A stretch of 36,875 bases of DNA from Clostridia bacterium. Its GTDB lineage: Bacteria; Bacillota; Clostridia; Oscillospirales; CAG-272. The notes beneath the pieces are model-generated. The model worked only from the letters and a program-made list of their open reading frames with translations. It searched no databases and was not told the origin of the DNA. Below, piece by piece: positions 1-7,844 of this stretch (position 1 is the first letter of the stretch; each line of letters starts with the position of its first letter). The stretch covers positions 1 through 36,875 of the forward strand of contig JAFXKJ010000158.1 in the NCBI GenBank assembly GCA_017531765.1, given 5' to 3'. Made by a program: the position numbers and the translations under genes.

Positions 1-363
1 AGCCTTGATCTTGTCGATGTCAGCCATACCTTCGCAGGGAATACCAACAGCGTATACCTTTTCGCGATCAAAGCGGTGCTCGGTGAGGAGCTGGTTAAAG
101 CTGTATGTGTCGCAGGGCTTAAGGAACACGAGGATCTTGCCTGCGATCTTTCTTGTCTTAGCTACAAGGTACTTGGAGAAGTTTGCGCCGCAGAAATCGT
201 TCCAAACGAAGCCTTCGCGAACTGCATCTGCGCTTTCAAATACAGCGGGTGTTACGTCATAGTCGAATTCACCCTGCTTCCAGCCGAGAACAGCGGCAAC
301 TTCGCCGGACTCAAGCATGGAGACAGCCTTTTCGACCAGAACTTCACGACTTATCTTTTGCAT
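1..363 (-). CDS. FlxB-like / F420-hydrogenase-beta-like iron-sulfur protein (partial, 3' end outside window)
   Basis: The first 121 codons of a minus-strand gene are present and the rest lies beyond the left edge. The N-terminal part has the motifs KPCDTYSFNQ and VGIPCEGM, which resemble the conserved KGCDSR and GVPCEGM segments of the F420-hydrogenase/dehydrogenase beta-subunit-like proteins that accompany HdrA and MvhD. In Flx-Hdr complexes such a subunit relays electrons through Fe-S clusters between a flavoprotein and HdrA. The ATG at 363 overlaps the end of the upstream MvhD-like gene by 13 bases and has a GGAGG site just upstream, which implies translational coupling. The specific FlxB assignment is inferred from gene order; the cluster-binding part is not in the window. 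Confidence 0.7.
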   Translation of the reverse strand, partial: MQKISREVLVEKAVSMLESGEVAAVLGWKQGEFDYDVTPAVFESADAVREGFVWNDFCGANFSKYLVAKTRKIAGKILVFLKPCDTYSFNQLLTEHRFDREKVYAVGIPCEGMADIDKIKA

Positions 364-785
364 CTCAGGTCCTCCAATCTCTTGTTTTCGCCGAGAGCCG
401 TTACCTTCTCAACGAAATCATTCATGGTAGCTGCGAACTTCGCGCCTTCAGCAGCGGATACCCACTCTACGCGGGTACGCTCCTTCTCAATACCGAGGTA
501 ATCGAGCATGGAGAAGAGGAGAGCCATACGGCGGCGGGTAAAGTAGTTACCGGATGTGTAGTGGCAGTCACCGGGATGGCAACCGCAGATGATAACGCCG
601 TCAGCACCTCTCTGGAATGCGCGGAGAACGAACATGGGGTTTACACGGCATGAGCAAGGAACTCTGATGATCTTTACGTCAGCCGGATAGTTAAGGCGGT
701 TGTTACCCGCAAGGTCAGCGCCTGCATAGGAACACCAGTTGCAGCAGAACGCTACGATAAGAGGCTTATATTCTTTTACTTGCAT
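351..785 (-). CDS. MvhD/FlxD-family [2Fe-2S] electron-transfer subunit
   Basis: This 144-residue protein matches the MvhD/FlxD family, which passes electrons to HdrA in flavin-based bifurcating complexes. Visible motifs are CCNWCSYAGADLAG near residue 14, VPCSCRV in the middle and GCHPGDCHYTSGN further on; these cysteines bind the [2Fe-2S] cluster in the family. The start at 785 gives the usual family length; a longer frame exists upstream but lies inside hdrA. The gene overlaps hdrA by 10 bases and the next gene by 13, so it is translated within a tightly coupled operon. No hydrogenase genes are visible, so an Flx-type oxidoreductase partner is more likely than Mvh hydrogenase. That last point is inference. 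Confidence 0.9.
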   Translation of the reverse strand: MQVKEYKPLIVAFCCNWCSYAGADLAGNNRLNYPADVKIIRVPCSCRVNPMFVLRAFQRGADGVIICGCHPGDCHYTSGNYFTRRRMALLFSMLDYLGIEKERTRVEWVSAAEGAKFAATMNDFVEKVTALGENKRLEDLRCKR

Positions 786-2770
786 ATTGCGTCTACCTCC
801 GCCATGATCTGTTTGCTTGTGAAGCCGCGGAGATCCATCGCACCGGAGGGACAAGCGACTGTACAAGCACCGCAACCCTGACATACAGCGTGGTTAACGC
901 TTGCTACGCGGCGAACGCGTGTGGTTCTGTCGGGCATACGGAATTCTTTATCCTGATATGTGATTGCACCGTAAGGACATACTCTCTCACAAGCGGAGCA
1001 TCCGTTACACATAAGCTCGTCGGAGCTTGCAACGCAGGGGTTACCTGTGAGCTTATCCTTAACGAGAAGACCGATAACCTTGGATGCTGCAGCACCTGCC
1101 TGAGATACTGTCTCGGGAATATCCTTGGGACCCTGGCACGCACCGGAGAGGAACACACCTGCTGTGGGGCTCTCTACGGGACGAAGCTTGGGATGTGCTT
1201 CTGTGAAGAAGTCGTTTGTATCCATACTTGCTGTGAGCATTGTAGCAAGAGGACGAGCGGACTTATCGGGCTCGATAGCAGCCGCGAGGACTACAAGATC
1301 CGCATCCATCTTGATCTGCTTACCTGCGATAAGGTCGGAAGCCTGAACCTTAAGCTTATCGCCCTCGGGAGTGATCTTGCCGACCATACCCTTTACGTAG
1401 TGAACACCGAACTCTTCAACTGCACGGCGGTAGAACTCGTCGAAGTTCTTACCGGGAGTACGAACGTCGATGTAGAATACGGTAACGTCGGTATCCGGGT
1501 ACTTGTCACGTGTAAGCATTGCGTGCTTAGCTGTGTACATACAGCAGATCTTGGAGCAGTATTCCTTCCCCTTCTCTGCGCAGGAGTCACAACGTGAGCC
1601 TACACACTGAACGAATACGATCTTTTCGGGGTGACGTCCGTCGGAGGGACGGAGGAGCTTACCTGCAGTGGGGCCTGCAGCATTTGTGAGACGCTCGAAC
1701 TCAAGGGATGTGATAACGTCCTTGGACTGATTATAAGCGAACTCATCGAACTTATCCATGCTGATGGGGTTAAAGCCTGTAGCAACTACGATAGCACCGT
1801 ACTTCTCTGTGATGTACTCGTCCTTCTGAGTGTAGTCGATAGCCTTAGCCTTACATACCTTGGAGCAAACACCGCACTTGCCTGTCTTGAGCATTGTACA
1901 GTAGCCCGGGTCGATGGTAGCAACCTTCGGAACTGCCTGAGCGAAGGGAATGTAAATTGCACTGCGGTTGTCCATACCCAGGTTGAACTCGTTGGGAACC
2001 TTCTTCTGAGGACACTTGGAAACGCAGTCGCCGCATCCCGTACAGATGTCCTCGTTTACGTATCTTGCATTCTTCTTAATGGTAACGTCGAAGTTACCGA
2101 TAAAGCCCTTGACCTCGGAAACCTCACTGTAGGAGAAGATCCTGATGTTCTCATTCTGAGCCACGTCAACCATCTTAGGTGTGAGGATACAAGCCGCACA
2201 GTCAAGTGTGGGGAAGGTCTTGTCAAGCTGAGCCATCTTACCACCGATGGTGGGCTTCTTTTCAACGATGTCTACGGGGAATCCTGCATCAGCGATATCA
2301 AGAGCTGTCTGGATACCTGCGATACCACCGCCGATAACGAGAGCTCTCTTTGTTACGGGAGACTGACCGGGAGTAAGGGGAGCGTTGAGGTTAACCTTAG
2401 CAACAGCCGCCTTACCGAGGATGATAGCCTTTTCGGTACCGATAGGCATCTCCTTATGTACCCATGAACACTGCTCACGGATGTTTGCGATCTCTACCAT
2501 GTAGGGGTTAAGTCCTGCCGCAGCGGCGGTCTTACGGAATGTAGCCTCGTGCATACGGGGTGAGCATGAGCAAACCACGATGCCTGCGAGGCGGTGCTCA
2601 CGGATGGCATCCTTGATCAGATCCTGACCTGCCTGAGAGCACATATACTGATAGTCGGTGGAGTGAACAACGCCGGGTTCGTTCTTAAGAGCTTCGGCAA
2701 CCGCCTTTACGTCAACGGTACCTGCGATATTGCTACCGCACCAACATACGAAAACGCCAATTCTTTGCAT
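776..2770 (-). CDS. hdrA: HdrA-like FAD/iron-sulfur subunit
   Basis: The 664-residue product is a full-length HdrA, the flavin-bifurcating core of heterodisulfide-reductase-type complexes. In order it shows an N-terminal Cys motif CWCG (residues 9-12), CSCSPRMHE near 67, an FAD-binding GGGIAG at 147-152, a ferredoxin motif CTGCGDCVSKCP from 243, and two C-terminal [4Fe-4S] motifs, CNGCSACERVCP and CQGCGACTVACP, within the last 80 residues. In the family the FAD splits electron pairs between ferredoxin and a disulfide acceptor at HdrB. The start at 2770 has an AAGGAGG-type site about 10 bases upstream and sits 16 bases after hdrC. Which soluble disulfide it reduces cannot be seen here. Confidence 0.94.
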   Translation of the reverse strand: MQRIGVFVCWCGSNIAGTVDVKAVAEALKNEPGVVHSTDYQYMCSQAGQDLIKDAIREHRLAGIVVCSCSPRMHEATFRKTAAAAGLNPYMVEIANIREQCSWVHKEMPIGTEKAIILGKAAVAKVNLNAPLTPGQSPVTKRALVIGGGIAGIQTALDIADAGFPVDIVEKKPTIGGKMAQLDKTFPTLDCAACILTPKMVDVAQNENIRIFSYSEVSEVKGFIGNFDVTIKKNARYVNEDICTGCGDCVSKCPQKKVPNEFNLGMDNRSAIYIPFAQAVPKVATIDPGYCTMLKTGKCGVCSKVCKAKAIDYTQKDEYITEKYGAIVVATGFNPISMDKFDEFAYNQSKDVITSLEFERLTNAAGPTAGKLLRPSDGRHPEKIVFVQCVGSRCDSCAEKGKEYCSKICCMYTAKHAMLTRDKYPDTDVTVFYIDVRTPGKNFDEFYRRAVEEFGVHYVKGMVGKITPEGDKLKVQASDLIAGKQIKMDADLVVLAAAIEPDKSARPLATMLTASMDTNDFFTEAHPKLRPVESPTAGVFLSGACQGPKDIPETVSQAGAAASKVIGLLVKDKLTGNPCVASSDELMCNGCSACERVCPYGAITYQDKEFRMPDRTTRVRRVASVNHAVCQGCGACTVACPSGAMDLRGFTSKQIMAEVDAICK

Positions 2771-2786
2771 TTCTGTCTACTCCTCC

Positions 2787-3176
2787 TTACTTTGTGTATT
2801 TTCTGAATGCGCTGACGAGAAGCTGCTGAGGAGTTTCGTCGTCGATCATCGCGGGAACGTCGTCTGCCTTAAGACGGTTAGCACCCTGACGGCGGATAGC
2901 CGCAAGGCGTACTGCTTCAACGAGCTTTGCGGGCTCAACGCTTCTGGGACATCTGTCCACGCAAGCGAAGCAGGTAAGGCATCTGTAGAGAGATTCGGAC
3001 TCAAGCAGGGGCTCGATGTCTCCTGACTCTACCATGTATACGAACTGATGGGGATGGTACTCCATCTCATCGTAAGCGGGGCAGGTTGCTGTACACTTAC
3101 CGCAACGCATACACTTTACGGGATTCACACCGCTGATGCGGATGATCTCGTCTCTGAGATTGTTCTTGTGACTCAT
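2787..3176 (-). CDS. hdrC: HdrC-like [4Fe-4S] ferredoxin subunit
   Basis: This 129-residue protein carries two [4Fe-4S] motifs: CMRCGKCTATCP with cysteines 22, 25, 28 and 32, and CLTCFACVDRCP with cysteines 66, 69, 72 and 76. That is the layout of HdrC, which wires HdrA to the catalytic HdrB. The ATG at 3176 follows the hdrB stop by one base, and its AGGAGG site lies within the end of hdrB, so the two are translationally coupled. A menaquinone-linked glycolate-oxidase-like subunit is the main alternative, but the flanking HdrB and HdrA make HdrC the better call. Confidence 0.92.
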   Translation of the reverse strand: MSHKNNLRDEIIRISGVNPVKCMRCGKCTATCPAYDEMEYHPHQFVYMVESGDIEPLLESESLYRCLTCFACVDRCPRSVEPAKLVEAVRLAAIRRQGANRLKADDVPAMIDDETPQQLLVSAFRKYTK

Positions 3177-3177
3177 T

Positions 3178-3960
3178 TTAACCCTCCTTTACTCCGAGAG
3201 CCTCGGCAAGAAGCTCTGTGAAGTATACAACGGGAAGCTCAGCGCCGTTCTTTACAAGATTGTAACGGCAGAGAGGGCAAGCTGTAACGATCATTTCAGC
3301 ACCGTTTGCCGCTGCATTAGCGGAAACTGCGTTACTCTTTGCCTTAGCGAGAGTGGGGCTCTCAAGAGTTACGTAACCGCCGCAGCACTCGTTACGCATA
3401 GCGTAAACTACGGGATCCGCACCGATAGCGCGGATGAAATCCTCCATGATACGGGGATTTTCAACGTCGTCCATAGCCATTACCTTGCCGGGACGAAGGA
3501 GAAGACAGCCGTAGTAAGCCGCGATCTTCTTACCCTTAAGGGGATTTACTACCTTCTCTGCGATCTTGTCGAAACCAACGAGGTCGCGGAGCATTTCAAG
3601 GTAGTGATAAACGGCAGTTTCGCCTGCATAAGGCTCTTCATCGTACATATAGCGGTTTACCTTGAGAGCAAACTCAGCGTCGTTCTGCATAGCGTAGTTT
3701 GTCTGCTTTACCACATTGTGGCAAGCGGAGCAAACGGTTACGAGAGCCTGAGACTTTGCCTGTGCCGCCTTGAGGATACGGACGGAGGAAAGCTTAGTTG
3801 CGATCTCGTCCTTTGCGGTGGTGAAAACGCCGCCGCAGCACTGCCAATTTTCTATTTCTTCCAGTGTTACTCCGAGAGCCTCGGCACACTTGCGCGCCCA
3901 GAGATCAAGGTCTTTAGCCTTGTTCTTCAGAGTACAACCGGGAAAATAACTAAGGTTCAT
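3178..3960 (-). CDS. hdrB: HdrB-like CCG-domain subunit
   Basis: The 260-residue product has two CCG-type cysteine regions, one with NWQCCGGVF and CSACHN and one with YYGC and NECCGGY. These are the signature of HdrB, which holds the noncubane Fe-S clusters that reduce the disulfide substrate. I chose the ATG at 3960 because it yields MNLSYFPGCT, close to the canonical HdrB beginning. An in-frame TTG at 3972 would add four residues, and neither start has an ideally spaced ribosome binding site. The gene follows fumC by 59 bases on the same strand. Fusion or Cys loss is not seen; both CCG motifs look intact. Confidence 0.92.
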   Translation of the reverse strand: MNLSYFPGCTLKNKAKDLDLWARKCAEALGVTLEEIENWQCCGGVFTTAKDEIATKLSSVRILKAAQAKSQALVTVCSACHNVVKQTNYAMQNDAEFALKVNRYMYDEEPYAGETAVYHYLEMLRDLVGFDKIAEKVVNPLKGKKIAAYYGCLLLRPGKVMAMDDVENPRIMEDFIRAIGADPVVYAMRNECCGGYVTLESPTLAKAKSNAVSANAAANGAEMIVTACPLCRYNLVKNGAELPVVYFTELLAEALGVKEG

Positions 3961-4019
3961 CTTTTTGACCAAGCCTTTCTTAATGTTCTGACTTTATGAC
4001 GTAAGACACGGAATACATC

Positions 4020-5396
4020 TTACACCATCTGCTCGGGATGGAACACCTCGTCAAACTTATCTGCGGTGAGGAATCCGAGCTCTACGCAAGCTTCCTTGAG
4101 GGAGATGTTATCCTTGTATGCCTTCTTAGCAGTCTTTGCCGCGTTTTCATAACCGATGTAGGGGTTAAGAGCAGTAACGAGCATGAGAGAGTTGTGAAGG
4201 TTGTGGTGCATCTTTTCGCGGTTAGCCTTGATACCCACTGCGCAGTTGTCGTTGAAGGAAACGATAGCCTCAGCAAGAAGTCTTGCAGACTGGAGGAAGT
4301 TGTAAATGCACACGGGCATGAACACGTTAAGCTCGAAGTTACCCTGAGAAGCAGCCATAGAAACTGCTACGTCGTTACCCATTACCTGAACCGCAACCAT
4401 TGTTACAGCCTCGCACTGAGTGGGGTTGACCTTACCGGGCATGATGGAGGAACCGGGCTCATTCTCGGGAATGAAGATCTCACCGAGACCGTCGCGAGGA
4501 CCGGAAGCGAGCCAACGAACGTCGTTAGCGATCTTCATCATGTCAGCTGCGAGAGCCTTGATAGCACCGTGAGCGAATACGAGCTCATCCTTGGATGTGA
4601 GAGCGTGGAACTTGTTGCCTGCGGTAATGAAAGGCTTGCCTGTGATCTCTGCAACCTTAGCAGCAACTGTAGTATCAAATCCTGCGGGAGCGTTAAGACC
4701 CGTACCTACTGCGGTACCGCCGAGAGCGAGCTCGAAAAGGGGCTTAACTGCGAGACGGAGAAGCTCTACGTCACGCTCCAGAGAAGATCTCCAGCCGCTG
4801 ATCTCCTGGCTGAACTTAATGGGAGTTGCATCCTGAAGGTGAGTTCTGCCACTCTTTACGATACCCTCGTTTTCCTCTTCAAGTCTCTTGAAAGTAGCAA
4901 TGAGAGTCTCCGCAGCGGGAATAAGCTTATCTTCAAGAGCGATAACAGCCGCGATATGCATTGCTGTGGGGAAGGTGTCGTTGGAGGACTGGCTCATGTT
5001 AACGTCATCGTTGGGATGAAGGAGCTTCTTACCGAGTATTTGGTTACCGCGGTTAGCGATTACCTCGTTGGAGTTCATATTGGACTGTGTACCGCTTCCC
5101 GTCTGCCATACGACGAGGGGGAAGTTGTCCATAAGAGCACCTGAGGAGACCTCGTCGCAAGCCTGCGCGATAGCGGCAAGCTTTTCATCTGTCATCTTCT
5201 CGGGCTTAAGGAGATTGTTTGCCATAGCGGCAGCCTTCTTGAGAATGCCGAAGGCGTGTACTATTTCACGGGGCATGGTTTCAATGCCTACACCGATGGG
5301 GAAATTCTGAGAGCTTCTCTGAGTCTGTGCCGCCCAAAGCTTATCAGCGGGGACCTTAACTTCTCCCATGGAGTCGTGTTCAATGCGGAATTCCAT
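4020..5396 (-). CDS. fumC: Class II fumarate hydratase
   Basis: The 458-residue enzyme interconverts fumarate and L-malate without an Fe-S cluster. The superfamily signature GSSIMPGKVNP lies at residues 315-325 and contains the mobile-loop serine; SGRTHLQDA around 182-190 holds the catalytic His186. The segment after the signature (QCEAVTMVAVQVMGND) matches FumC rather than aspartase. Length is typical of FumC. It lies 45 bases downstream of ldh and 59 upstream of hdrB in one apparent transcript. The ATG at 5396 is preceded by AAAGGA about 11 bases away. Placement with lactate dehydrogenase suggests a role in a malate/fumarate redox branch. Confidence 0.95.
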   Translation of the reverse strand: MEFRIEHDSMGEVKVPADKLWAAQTQRSSQNFPIGVGIETMPREIVHAFGILKKAAAMANNLLKPEKMTDEKLAAIAQACDEVSSGALMDNFPLVVWQTGSGTQSNMNSNEVIANRGNQILGKKLLHPNDDVNMSQSSNDTFPTAMHIAAVIALEDKLIPAAETLIATFKRLEEENEGIVKSGRTHLQDATPIKFSQEISGWRSSLERDVELLRLAVKPLFELALGGTAVGTGLNAPAGFDTTVAAKVAEITGKPFITAGNKFHALTSKDELVFAHGAIKALAADMMKIANDVRWLASGPRDGLGEIFIPENEPGSSIMPGKVNPTQCEAVTMVAVQVMGNDVAVSMAASQGNFELNVFMPVCIYNFLQSARLLAEAIVSFNDNCAVGIKANREKMHHNLHNSLMLVTALNPYIGYENAAKTAKKAYKDNISLKEACVELGFLTADKFDEVFHPEQMV

Positions 5397-5441
5397 ATGA
5401 ATGTATATCCTTTCGGTTTGATATTGTAAAGTCTGATCTTA

Positions 5442-6389
5442 TCAGAACTGGATCTCTTTGATGATGTTCTTGAGGCACTCAGCGCTGTGGCGAAGCTCAC
5501 CGATCTCCTCATCGTTAAGCGGAAGCATTACCTTGCTGTGTGCGCCGTTCTTACCGACGATGTTGAGAAGGCTGAGACATACGTCGTCAATGCCGTACTC
5601 ACCGTGGAGCATATTGGAAACAGTAAGAGTTGTGTCGATACCTGAAAGTAGGCACTTACAGATGTGGCACACAGACATGGAAACCGCATAGAAGGTAGCA
5701 CCCTTTCTCTTTATAACGCTGGCGCCTGACTTTCTTACGTACTCTTCAACAGCGTCCTCCTCGAGGTCGGGATAGATATTCATTGTCTTTGTGAGAAGAG
5801 AATCGCGGAAGTTCTGTACGGGAACGTTGGAGATATTTGCAATAGACCACGGAACGAACTGAGACTCACCGTGCTCGCCGAGAACGTATGCGTGAACGTT
5901 GTGCTGGCTGACCTTGTAGTACTCGGCAAGTCTTGCACGGAGACGTGCGGTGTCAAGGATAGTACCTGAACCGATCACTCTCTCCTCGGGAATACCGGAG
6001 ATCTTTGTAAATACGTATGTGAGTACGTCAACGGGGTTACTTACGATAACGTAGGTTGCATCGGGAGCGTACTTGGTGATCTCGGGTGTGATCGACTTCA
6101 GAATGTTTACGTTTGTCTGAGCAAGGTCAAGTCTTGTCTGACCGGGCTTTCTCGCAACACCTGAGGTGATAACTACGATATCACTGCCTGCGGCATCGGG
6201 ATAGGAGCCGGCATAAACAGTGCAAGGATTGCAGAAAGGAGTACCCTGACGGATATCAAGCGCTTCGCCAAGAGCCTTCTCTCCGTTGATGTCGATCATA
6301 ACGATTTCAGATGCAAGTCCGTTGATCGTAAGAGTATAGGCGATGGTGGAACCTACGCTTCCGGTTCCGATTACGGTGATTTTGTTCAT
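5442..6389 (-). CDS. ldh: L-lactate dehydrogenase
   Basis: The 315-residue protein is an NAD-dependent L-lactate dehydrogenase. It shows the Rossmann glycines GTGSVG at residues 8-13, Asp33 that selects NAD over NADP, the substrate loop ARKPGQTR with Gln84 (the lactate-specific residue; malate dehydrogenases have Arg there) and catalytic His173 in LGEHGES. The start at 6389 has a GAGAGG site eight bases upstream; an extension nine codons upstream would skip it. It is the first gene of the operon that continues into fumC and the hdr genes. Malate dehydrogenase was considered because of the fumC neighbour, but Gln84 argues against it. Confidence 0.94.
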   Translation of the reverse strand: MNKITVIGTGSVGSTIAYTLTINGLASEIVMIDINGEKALGEALDIRQGTPFCNPCTVYAGSYPDAAGSDIVVITSGVARKPGQTRLDLAQTNVNILKSITPEITKYAPDATYVIVSNPVDVLTYVFTKISGIPEERVIGSGTILDTARLRARLAEYYKVSQHNVHAYVLGEHGESQFVPWSIANISNVPVQNFRDSLLTKTMNIYPDLEEDAVEEYVRKSGASVIKRKGATFYAVSMSVCHICKCLLSGIDTTLTVSNMLHGEYGIDDVCLSLLNIVGKNGAHSKVMLPLNDEEIGELRHSAECLKNIIKEIQF

Positions 6390-6562
6390 GTTTTTTTCCT
6401 CTCTTTTTCTCAAGATCGCTCTCGCGTCTCATATTAAACTGATTTATTTTTCGGCATCCGTCAGCTTCGGCGAACGCCCTGAAGGGGGACAAAATTTCAC
6501 TCTGCAGAGCCTAAGCGTCAGTCAGCTGCCGCCATGAGCACAAAGTTATCACACCTTACAAC

Positions 6563-6591
6563 ATTATATCAAATATTTCTCTTTTTTTCAA
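6563..6591 (-). promoter_or_regulatory. Sigma-A-type promoter of the ldh-fumC-hdr operon
   Basis: On the minus strand TTGAAA (6591-6586) and TATAAT (6568-6563) are separated by exactly 17 bases. Transcription would start near 6556 and give a leader of about 165 bases before ldh. The leader contains several short GC-rich inverted repeats but no riboswitch class I recognise. Confidence 0.75.
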
Positions 6592-6611
6592 GTCGTAAAA
6601 TCACACAATAT

Positions 6612-6640
6612 ATAATAATACTTTTGTATAACTTGGTCAA
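6612..6640 (-). promoter_or_regulatory. Possible second, upstream promoter for the ldh operon
   Basis: On the minus strand TTGACC (6640-6635) and TATTAT (6617-6612) are spaced by 17 bases, about 49 bases upstream of the stronger promoter. Tandem promoters would allow two modes of control. The surrounding region is AT-rich, so a chance match is possible. The remainder of the gap, 6641-6766, shows nothing recognisable. Confidence 0.45.
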
Positions 6641-6766
6641 AACACACATAATAACCTCTGTTTATCCCATCGTTTGCCATTTGAATTTGAGTAGTATGCC
6701 AAAATTACGCACTAAACCCCGCCGTGATACAAATTTGATTATTTCCTGCGTTTTTCGTGAGAAAGC

Positions 6767-6821
6767 AAAAAAAACATACACCGCGACGGATGCGATAGCT
6801 CGCCAATGCCGCAGTGTATGT
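6767..6821 (-). terminator. Rho-independent terminator of the kinase/phosphatase cassette
   Basis: Reading the minus strand, a 12-base stem (6821-6810 with 6785-6774, one G-T wobble) is followed directly by eight T residues. It lies 38 bases after the kinase stop codon and closes the five-gene signalling operon. Confidence 0.88.
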
Positions 6822-6858
6822 CAGTTGATTCATTTACAGAAGCTCAAAGGCACACGCC

Positions 6859-7842
6859 TCAAAGCAAGTCGTCGTCACCCGCACGTTTGAAGAAGCCTCC
6901 CGACCTCTTTTTCTCGGTGGGCGGGGGGGTGGGCGCAGGCTCGGGCTCAGGCGCAGGCTCGGGTTCCGGCTCGGGTTCAGGATCTTTTACCTTGCCAACG
7001 AGAATGTCAAAGACCTCGCTAAGCTCGATTCTCTCCGCGGGCTCAGCCTTAAGCATCGACTCGATCGCCCCGCGAAGAGGCATCGGAATGTCCTCCGACA
7101 CCACAAGAGGTTCGCCATCAACCACAGACTCAAAGGGGTATGCATATTTATTCACGTCATAACCGGGAAGCTCACCCGTAAAATACTGGTGGAACATAAG
7201 TCCCAGCGCAAAAACGTCGATTTTTCGGTCTATCTCCCCTTCTTCAGTGGCAAGAAGCATAAAGGATTCGGGAGCGAGATACACCATATCTCCCTGGAAT
7301 TCATCGAAGGTCGGCGGGGAATCCTCAAGGAAACTGCTGTCGAAGTCAATAAGCTTTGCGGTATAGCCACCCGCAGTCCTTTTAATAAGAACGTTCGACG
7401 GCTTGATATCTCCGTGAACTATAGATTTTCCGTGAAGCTGTGCCACGTTGTACGTAAGCACCTTTACGAGAAGAAGCTTCTGCTCCGGAGTAAAATGTTC
7501 GGAAATATAGTCAACCCCGAATTTATCCGAATCAACCTTTTCCGTTACTACGTAATATTTTCCCTTGTCTCTGAAAAAGCGTTCAACGACAATGATATTT
7601 CCCGTGTTGCAAGTGTAAAGACGGTTATAAAGCTCAAGCTTGCGTCTTTCGAATTCGTCACATACAGCTTTTTTACTTGCTATTACCGCAGGACTGAGAA
7701 GAGACATATCAACAGGATACACGGGGGAGAGAAATTCCTTGATAAAATATACATTCTTCCCCTTGGTCGCAAATCCCCATTTGGAAAATCCACTGTCGTC
7801 ATTCTTCAGTTCACCGACAAGAGTATAGTCACCTATCTTCAT
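6859..7842 (-). CDS. Serine/threonine protein kinase with Pro-Glu tail
   Basis: The 327-residue protein is a Hanks-type kinase with its catalytic residues in place. These are Lys35 in VYFIKEF, the catalytic loop VHGDIKPSN at 142-150 with Asp145, Lys147 and Asn150, the metal-binding DFD at 167-169 in place of DFG, and APE at 190-192. The kinase fold ends near 285. A Pro-Glu repeat (about 288-308) then leads to a basic/acidic end, GGFFKRAGDDDLL. No membrane segment is seen. The ATG at 7842 follows the PP2C stop by two bases, implying coupling; a longer frame starts inside the phosphatase gene. It probably phosphorylates partners encoded in the same cassette, which is inference. Confidence 0.9.
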   Translation of the reverse strand: MKIGDYTLVGELKNDDSGFSKWGFATKGKNVYFIKEFLSPVYPVDMSLLSPAVIASKKAVCDEFERRKLELYNRLYTCNTGNIIVVERFFRDKGKYYVVTEKVDSDKFGVDYISEHFTPEQKLLLVKVLTYNVAQLHGKSIVHGDIKPSNVLIKRTAGGYTAKLIDFDSSFLEDSPPTFDEFQGDMVYLAPESFMLLATEEGEIDRKIDVFALGLMFHQYFTGELPGYDVNKYAYPFESVVDGEPLVVSEDIPMPLRGAIESMLKAEPAERIELSEVFDILVGKVKDPEPEPEPEPAPEPEPAPTPPPTEKKRSGGFFKRAGDDDLL

Positions 7843-7844
7843 GT

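Noticed and set aside
3961..3972. TTG start for hdrB at 3972
   Set aside because: The nearest purine-rich site almost touches the TTG, and the ATG at 3960 gives the usual HdrB N-terminus.
5442..6389. Malate dehydrogenase instead of lactate dehydrogenase
   Set aside because: The substrate loop has Gln84 (GQTR), which marks lactate specificity; malate enzymes have Arg there.
6540..6570. Possible Rex (NADH-sensing) operator near the ldh promoter
   Set aside because: TTGTAAGG and GTGATAAC are only loosely like a Rex half-site and do not form the expected inverted repeat.
6534..6890. Plus-strand open frame across the gap before ldh
   Set aside because: It runs through the promoter region and the kinase terminator, has no ribosome binding site and no recognisable protein features.
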